Source of the DNA: Spirochaetales bacterium
Lineage (GTDB): Bacteria > Spirochaetota > Spirochaetia > Sphaerochaetales > Sphaerochaetaceae
Assembly (NCBI GenBank): GCA_017475725.1
Contig: JAFVFA010000266.1
Span: 1 to 17,666, forward strand
Direction: 5' to 3'
Length of the DNA stretch: 17,666 nucleotides
Position numbers and translations under genes: made by a program. Position 1 is the stretch's first letter. The number at the start of each line of letters is the position of its first letter. Positions 13,371 through 17,666 of the stretch are shown one piece after another. The notes beneath the pieces are model-generated. The model was not told where the DNA came from, did not search any database, and saw only the letters and a program-made list of their open reading frames with translations.

Positions 13371-15725
13371 TCAGAACAGATCCCAATCCTTTGTGTCGAT
13401 TCCGGCAAGGATCTTCTTGTCCGATCTGCGTCTCGGATCGATCTTCTTCTGGATCATCTTCACAATCCTGACCATGAGGCCCTGGATCACGAAGTAGACC
13501 ACAGCCGTCAGGATCAGTGCGAAGAACGCCTCGTAGGTTCTGCTTCTGACAAGGTCTGAGATCTTGGTCAGGTCAAGGACCGCGATGTAACCTACAACTG
13601 AGGTCTCCTTTATCAGGGTGACGACCTCGTTGCTGTAGATCGGCAGGAAGTGGTGGGCTGCCTGAGGAAGCAGAATCTTGAAGAAGCTCTGCCCGTCAGA
13701 GTAGCCAAGGGCTGTTGAAGCCTCGTACTGCCCCTTACCTATCGCATTGTATCCTACACGCAGCATGTCGATCATGGAGCATGCGAACATAAGCGAGAAT
13801 CCGACTACGGAGATCCACATTCCGCTGAGCCTGGACTTTCCGAAGATGATGTAGTACAGGATCATCAGGAAGAGTACCGTAGGCATGCCGTGTATCAGCC
13901 ACATGAAGAAGTTGGTCGTCTTGTTGGCGAACACGTTGCCGTGTCTGCAGGCCATGTAGACTGCAAAACCAAGGACCGTTCCGATCAGGATGGAGCAGAC
14001 CGTTATCAGTGTCGTGACACCTGCACCGGAGACGAAGAGCTTCCATCTGTTCTCCCTGATGAAGGTCTTGTAGAAGCTGCTCTGGATCTTGGCGAAGAAT
14101 CCGGTGTCGGCAGAGGATGAGCCCTTCACGACGGTTGCACCGGATGATGCTGCTGCATTGTCAGACTCCATCACGACAAGGAGAACCGGACATGTGTAGT
14201 AGACATCAGAGAGCGTTCCAGTCTCGTTCCTCTCCTCGCTGACGACTATGTTCATTCCAATGTCGAACTTGCCTGTCTCGACGCCCGGGGCTATGGCCTC
14301 GAACGGGATCTCGTTGAAGATCGGCGTGTAGCCGTACTCGACGCAGAAGCGGCAGATGAACTCGACGTCAAAGCCGGCAAGGTTCCCGTCGCTGACGAAT
14401 GAGAACGGCTCGTAGCCACCCTCGACCGCAATGTTCAGGGTTCCGTTCTCACCAGAGAACTCGAAGTCCTTCACTCCTATGGTATCCTCAAGAGGATCGA
14501 AATCGGCGATCCAGTACTGGTAAAGGGTGCCATCCTCTCCCAGCAGGCCATTGTCATAGCCGTTTCTGATGAACTCGTTCATCTCGGCCAGAAGACGCTC
14601 CTGCCTGTCGTTGTTTCCGATGATGTTGCTTGCGCTGATGTAGCCAGGAACCTCAGGGAAGACATCAAGGTCAGGATGGTTTGCCTTGTGGACGCCATAG
14701 CCTACGGCCTCGACAAGATAGGCAGCCACCTTGCCTGACTTGAGGGCCAGAATCATGTCTGTGGGCATGGTGTAGTACTGGAACTGTGTGTCCGGGACGC
14801 GGTCCTGGATGAGCTCCTCGTACAGAACCGCTGTCTGGACCCCTATCGGAAGCCCGTTGAAGTCCTCGATCCTGGTGAAGGAGCCGACATCCTTTGCGGA
14901 ACCGGAGGAAGCTGCAGCCTCCTCTTCGGAGCCCATGACCACAAGGAGAACAGGACATGTGTAGTAGATGTCTGACAGGGTGCCCGTCTCGTTCCTCTCC
15001 TCGCTGACGACTATGTTCATTCCAATGTCGAACTTGCCTGTCTCAACGCCCGGGGCTATGGCCTCGAACGGGATCTCGTTGAAGATGGGCGTGTAGCCGT
15101 ACTCCACACAGAAGCGGCAGACGAACTCGACGTCAAAGCCGGCAAGGTTCCCGTCGCTGACGAAAGAGAAAGGCTCGTAACCGCCCTCGACCGCTACGTT
15201 CAGGGTTCCGTTCTCACCTGAGAACTCGAAGTCCTTGACTCCCACATTGTCAGTCATTGGATCGAAGTCGGCGATCCAGTACTGGTAGAGAGACCCGTCA
15301 TCGCCGAGAAGACCGTTCTCATAGCTGTTTCTGATGAACTCGTTCATCTCGGCCAGAAGACGCTCCTGCCTGTCGTTGTTTCCGATGATGTTGCTGGCGC
15401 TGATGTAGCCAGGGATCTCCTTGAATGTGCTGAGATCCGGATGGTTGGCCTTGTGGACGCCGTAGCCTACGGCCTCGACAAGATAGGCAGCCACCTTGCC
15501 TGACTTGAGGGCAAGGATCATGTCGGTTGGCATCGTGTAATACTGGAACTCGGTGTCCGGGACGCGGTCCTGAATGAGCTCCTCGTACAGAACGGCTGTC
15601 TGGACCCCTATCGGAAGTCCGTTGAAATCCTCGATGGTCTCGAACTTGCTTGTGTCAATCGTGGCAGCGAAGACGGATGTGCAGAGCAGAATCAGGGAGA
15701 CCAGAGCAATGGCTATTCTCTTCAT
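13371..15725 (-). CDS. Polar amino-acid ABC importer: two tandem substrate-binding units fused to permease
   Basis: 784-residue protein combining receptor and membrane channel of a polar amino-acid importer. Signal peptide at 1-20 (ALVSLILLCTSVFA-A). Two 255-residue units follow, at 31-285 and 286 to about 524, roughly 92% identical (about 20 differences counted by eye). In each unit the second half of an SBP_bac_3 fold comes first (IEDFNGLPIGVQTAVLYEE, then ILALKSGKVAAYLVEA), followed by its usual first half (LNVAVEGGYEPFSFVSDG, GFDVEF, VSEERNETGTLSDIYYT). Ala/Ser-rich linkers follow each unit. Residues 545-784 are a HisM/GlnP-type permease with the EAA loop YEASTALGYSDGQSFFKILLP. ATG 15725 has GGAGGAG and lies 2 bp after the ATPase stop, so it is coupled. 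The frame could extend to 15773, but that would lose the signal-peptide start. Substrate (Gln, Glu, His, Arg or other) unknown. Confidence 0.9.
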   Translation of the reverse strand: MKRIAIALVSLILLCTSVFAATIDTSKFETIEDFNGLPIGVQTAVLYEELIQDRVPDTEFQYYTMPTDMILALKSGKVAAYLVEAVGYGVHKANHPDLSTFKEIPGYISASNIIGNNDRQERLLAEMNEFIRNSYENGLLGDDGSLYQYWIADFDPMTDNVGVKDFEFSGENGTLNVAVEGGYEPFSFVSDGNLAGFDVEFVCRFCVEYGYTPIFNEIPFEAIAPGVETGKFDIGMNIVVSEERNETGTLSDIYYTCPVLLVVMGSEEEAAASSGSAKDVGSFTRIEDFNGLPIGVQTAVLYEELIQDRVPDTQFQYYTMPTDMILALKSGKVAAYLVEAVGYGVHKANHPDLDVFPEVPGYISASNIIGNNDRQERLLAEMNEFIRNGYDNGLLGEDGTLYQYWIADFDPLEDTIGVKDFEFSGENGTLNIAVEGGYEPFSFVSDGNLAGFDVEFICRFCVEYGYTPIFNEIPFEAIAPGVETGKFDIGMNIVVSEERNETGTLSDVYYTCPVLLVVMESDNAAASSGATVVKGSSSADTGFFAKIQSSFYKTFIRENRWKLFVSGAGVTTLITVCSILIGTVLGFAVYMACRHGNVFANKTTNFFMWLIHGMPTVLFLMILYYIIFGKSRLSGMWISVVGFSLMFACSMIDMLRVGYNAIGKGQYEASTALGYSDGQSFFKILLPQAAHHFLPIYSNEVVTLIKETSVVGYIAVLDLTKISDLVRSRTYEAFFALILTAVVYFVIQGLMVRIVKMIQKKIDPRRRSDKKILAGIDTKDWDLF
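14106..15635 (-). repeat. Two 765-bp in-frame tandem repeats encoding the binding units
   Basis: Copy 1 is about 14871-15635 and copy 2 about 14106-14870. The period is exactly 765 bp at two separate anchor words (15596 versus 14831, and 14941 versus 14176). Long stretches are identical at the DNA level, with scattered mostly synonymous changes, indicating recent duplication or ongoing gene conversion. Similarity fades in the Ala/Ser linkers at the end of each copy. Confidence 0.93.
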
Positions 15726-15727
15726 AC

Positions 15728-16840
15728 TCACTCCTCCATCCACTTGAAGCTCATGTCGATCTCGTTCTCGCAACCGTCAGGGTCATTGGTGAGCTTCCTC
15801 TCAGTGACCGTGGTTGTGGGTTCATCAAGGAGGGACAGGAAGAGCTTGCTTTCGGACTCTCTTGGGGTGAAATGCTCCTCTGCCTTGTACTTCACAAAGA
15901 GGTACAGCGTGTCCTGCTTCTCCGAATACTCGATCTTGACCAGGATGTACGGGTTGTCCGAGTAGTTCGCGATGTTGTTTATACAGATCTCCTCTATGGC
16001 AAGGCTGAGCTTTGTGAGACGCTCCGCCTCGATGAGCAGCTTCTCTCCATAGAGCTGGAGCTCTTCGTTCATGGACTCGAAATTGAACTCTGTGCTGTCG
16101 ATCTTGTAGCTCAGGGTCGTCAGTCTCTGGACGAACTTCCTTGTAAGCTCCTTCTTCGGATGATCGAAGATCTCCTTCGGCGTCCCCTCCTCATAGATGA
16201 CACCGTCAGCCATGAAAAGGACCCTGTTGGATATCTTGCGTGCGAAGTCCATCTCGTGCGTGACGATCATCATGGTCCTTCCCGAGTTGGCAAGGAGCTT
16301 GATGACTGACTGGACTTCTCCGATCATTGACGGATCCAAGGCGCTGGTGGGCTCATCGAATAGGATGATGTCCGGATCCATTGCCAGGGTCCTTGCAATT
16401 GCGATTCTCTGCTGCTGACCACCAGAGAGCTCGTCTGGATATGAGAACACCTTCGTGGCAAGTCCGACCTGTGTGAGCAGGTACATGGCCTTGTCGAACG
16501 CCTCCTGCCTGCTTCTGCCAAGCAGGGTGATCTGAGGATTCATGATGTTCTCGATAACCGTGAGATGACCGAAAAGATTGAAGGACTGGAAAACCATCCC
16601 CATCTTCTTTCTCACTTCGTTGAGGTCGCAACCTCGTGCTGTGATGTCCTGGCCATCAACCAAGATCTCACCGCTGGTCGGTTCGGTGAGCATGTTGATG
16701 CATCTGAGCAATGTGGACTTGCCCGTGCCAGAAGGTCCGATGATGCTTATCACATCCCCGTTGTTGATGGTAACATTTATATCCTTGAGCGGGATGGTGT
16801 TATCATCAAACTCCTTTCGTAAATGACGCACTTCAATCAT
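15728..16840 (-). CDS. Polar amino-acid ABC ATPase with C-terminal GHKL-like extension
   Basis: 370-residue cytosolic ATPase driving the adjacent importer. Residues 1-245 are a GlnQ/HisP-type ABC domain: Walker A GPSGTGKST at 35-43, Q-loop Q85, signature LSGGQQQR at 138-145, Walker B with E163 in ILFDEPTSALDP, H-loop H195. GlnQ proteins normally end near 240-245; here about 125 residues follow. This tail has a helix-strand pattern reading LTKLSLAIEEICINNIANYS (E283/E284, N288), then ILVKIEYSEKQDTLYLFVKY and HFTPRES, resembling the N-box and following strands of anti-sigma-type GHKL ATPases (RsbW-like), but without clear G-boxes, so it is probably non-catalytic. ATG 16840 is chosen over ATG 16849: TAGGGT sits about 10 nt before it, but only 1 nt before 16849, and the protein then begins MIEVRHL as in the family. 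Confidence 0.88.
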   Translation of the reverse strand: MIEVRHLRKEFDDNTIPLKDINVTINNGDVISIIGPSGTGKSTLLRCINMLTEPTSGEILVDGQDITARGCDLNEVRKKMGMVFQSFNLFGHLTVIENIMNPQITLLGRSRQEAFDKAMYLLTQVGLATKVFSYPDELSGGQQQRIAIARTLAMDPDIILFDEPTSALDPSMIGEVQSVIKLLANSGRTMMIVTHEMDFARKISNRVLFMADGVIYEEGTPKEIFDHPKKELTRKFVQRLTTLSYKIDSTEFNFESMNEELQLYGEKLLIEAERLTKLSLAIEEICINNIANYSDNPYILVKIEYSEKQDTLYLFVKYKAEEHFTPRESESKLFLSLLDEPTTTVTERKLTNDPDGCENEIDMSFKWMEE

Positions 16841-16849
16841 TCTACGCAT

Positions 16850-16969
16850 ACCCTAGGTAAAATGCAGTTCGTTCTGAAGTCGTCTTACTTGACTAGGGTG
16901 GCACCACATGCATTGTTTGCCTTCAGAACTGTGGGGATTCTTGGATTTAGGTGGTCCCCGCACTTTACA
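16850..16969 (-). ncRNA. Candidate structured leader of the amino-acid ABC operon
   Basis: About 120 nt between the predicted transcription start and the ATPase gene. Perfect inverted repeats: GTTCTGAAG (16871-16879) with CTTCAGAAC (16921-16929); ACCCTAG (16850-16856) with CTAGGGT (16893-16899); AATGCA (16861-16866) with TGCATT (16909-16914); plus GGTGGCACC-type short hairpins near 16897-16906. The three long pairings cross one another, so they form either a pseudoknot or mutually exclusive states. The 16850-16856 arm contains the ribosome site of the ATPase gene. It matches no riboswitch class I can recognise. Confidence 0.45.
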
Positions 16970-16975
16970 GGGCCT

Positions 16976-17004
16976 ACCATACCCCCTAAGGGGGTAGGGG
17001 TCAA
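16976..17004 (-). promoter_or_regulatory. Promoter of the amino-acid ABC operon with palindromic spacer
   Basis: On the minus strand TTGACC (16999-17004), 17 bp, then TATGGT (16976-16981). The spacer is almost filled by the palindrome TACCCCCTAAGGGGGTA (16980-16996, plus-strand reading). The -35 and spacer closely resemble those of the Na+:alanine symporter promoter. Confidence 0.65.
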
Positions 17005-17036
17005 GGCTTTGGGGCTTTTTTTTGTATTTTTTTGCC

Positions 17037-17064
17037 TGAAAAAATTGACTCCCTCTCGGGAGCC
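17037..17064 (-). terminator. Rho-independent terminator after the partial unknown gene
   Basis: On the minus strand GGCTCCC (17058-17064), GAGA loop, GGGAGTC (17047-17053), with one G-U pair, followed by AATTTTTT. It lies 28 bp past the stop of the unknown gene and separates it from the ABC operon. Confidence 0.85.
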
Positions 17065-17092
17065 AACTTCAAGTAGCCGCAACGGGCCGCCG

Positions 17093-17666
17093 TCACTCGC
17101 TGATCAGCATTGTGTTCGGATCGAGTGCAACACCTGCCGGATGCGGGATGTTCTTGTTGTGGTCCTTGACTATCGTCATGATGACCCTGCTCTTCTCGTC
17201 GTTGTAGTGGAGGCCGATCAGGACGTCGATCATTCCGAGATACGGGTCCATCGTCACCGGGACGCCGTACTCCGTGAACTCCACGTTCGGTCTTGCCGGA
17301 GAGACGCAGAACCAGACCTCGATGTTCATCTTCTCTGCGAATCCCTTGATCTTCTTCACGTCCTCGTCAGAGGCGATCGTCAGCTTGTAGCCGTCGAAGA
17401 AGACAGCATCGGCCTTGAAGGAACCCTGGTTGATGAGGGTCTCCAGGCTGGAGAGGATCTTGTCGACACCGACGCCCTCCTGGCTGAAGTTCATCATTAC
17501 GCGGTTCGAGCGGATGGTCTGGTAGACATCGAAGGCATCGTCCAGACTGCGGAACTCGGAGATCTCGCGGAAGGCCTCCTTGTACCAATTCATTATGTGC
17601 TCGACATTTGCCCCGAATGAGACATGGATGACGTTCTCACCGCGAAGGATCTTGTCAATGGCAAGA
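17093..17666 (-). CDS. Unrecognised cytosolic protein, possibly RecA/KaiC-like fold (5' end cut)
   Basis: The frame is open to the window edge (191 visible residues); an internal ATG at 17593 is not a likely start because the upstream codons (LAIDKILRGENVIHVSFGA) are protein-like and no ribosome site precedes it. No signal peptide or membrane helix in the visible part. A hydrophobic strand ending in acid, ADAVFFDGYKL, looks like a Walker B strand, followed by a helix, then MNIEVWFCVSPARPN and a late strand VIMTIVKDHN, the order seen in RecA/KaiC-like ATPases; a Walker A would lie beyond the edge. This fold guess is weak. The gene ends at its own terminator and is not in the ABC operon. Confidence 0.6.
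   Translation of the reverse strand, partial: LAIDKILRGENVIHVSFGANVEHIMNWYKEAFREISEFRSLDDAFDVYQTIRSNRVMMNFSQEGVGVDKILSSLETLINQGSFKADAVFFDGYKLTIASDEDVKKIKGFAEKMNIEVWFCVSPARPNVEFTEYGVPVTMDPYLGMIDVLIGLHYNDEKSRVIMTIVKDHNKNIPHPAGVALDPNTMLISE

Noticed and set aside
14106..15635. Assembly duplication artefact
   Set aside because: The copies differ at about 20 amino acids and at scattered synonymous positions and remain exactly in frame, so they are two real units, though long reads would settle it.
15650..16309. 219-codon open frame on the plus strand
   Set aside because: Antisense shadow of the ABC ATPase gene, which has complete ABC motifs.
16892..16910. T-box-like AGGGTGGCACCACA on the plus strand
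   Set aside because: The motif is on the strand opposite to the adjacent operon, lacks the usual specifier stem and the ACCGCG ending, and no plus-strand gene follows it.
16988..17035. Plus-strand terminator from the G5/C5 palindrome and the downstream T tracts
   Set aside because: About 20 bases lie between the palindrome and the T run, the hairpin loop would be a single base, and no plus-strand gene needs a terminator there.

Overview
The window is a compact bacterial stretch of moderate G+C. Genes have strong AGGAG-type ribosome sites, sigma-70-like promoters and hairpin-plus-T-tract terminators. Gene content points to an anaerobic, probably gut-associated organism: a flavin reductase-rubredoxin fusion, a feoA-feoA-feoB ferrous iron operon with a FeoB-associated Cys-rich peptide, Na+-coupled carriers and no respiratory genes. 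The Feo proteins look like those of Clostridia and some Spirochaetota; the phylum cannot be settled from the sequence. No rRNA, tRNA, CRISPR array, transposase or phage gene was seen.

Layout. (1) 1-1969, minus: cytosine permease CodB (cut by the window edge) behind a phosphoribosyltransferase-like gene. (2) 2060-2944, minus: tartronate semialdehyde reductase GarR with its own terminator. (3) 3182-5467, plus: NhaC-family antiporter, then the flavin reductase-rubredoxin. (4) 5477-7819, minus: aldo/keto reductase and Na+:alanine symporter, each with its own promoter. (5) 8045-9493, plus: group II PLP amino-acid decarboxylase, divergent from the symporter. (6) 9571-13112, plus: a membrane-anchored heavy-metal-binding protein, then feoA-feoA-feoB and a Cys-rich peptide, ending at a UUCG-loop terminator. 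(7) 13371-16840, minus: a two-gene polar amino-acid ABC importer. (8) 17093-17666, minus: an unrecognised protein, cut by the window edge.

The most unusual locus is the ABC importer. Its membrane protein carries a 255-residue substrate-binding unit twice, about 92% identical, with the two halves of the binding fold in swapped order, fused to the permease. Its ATPase carries about 125 extra C-terminal residues resembling a degenerate anti-sigma/GHKL-type ATPase fold. The operon has a long leader with crossing inverted repeats, one covering the ribosome site, and a promoter whose spacer is a 17-bp palindrome. A related -35/spacer sequence lies in the promoter of the Na+:alanine symporter, suggesting shared control of amino-acid uptake. 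The feo promoter is surrounded by GTTAG/CTAAC motifs that resemble half-sites of DtxR-type iron repressors.
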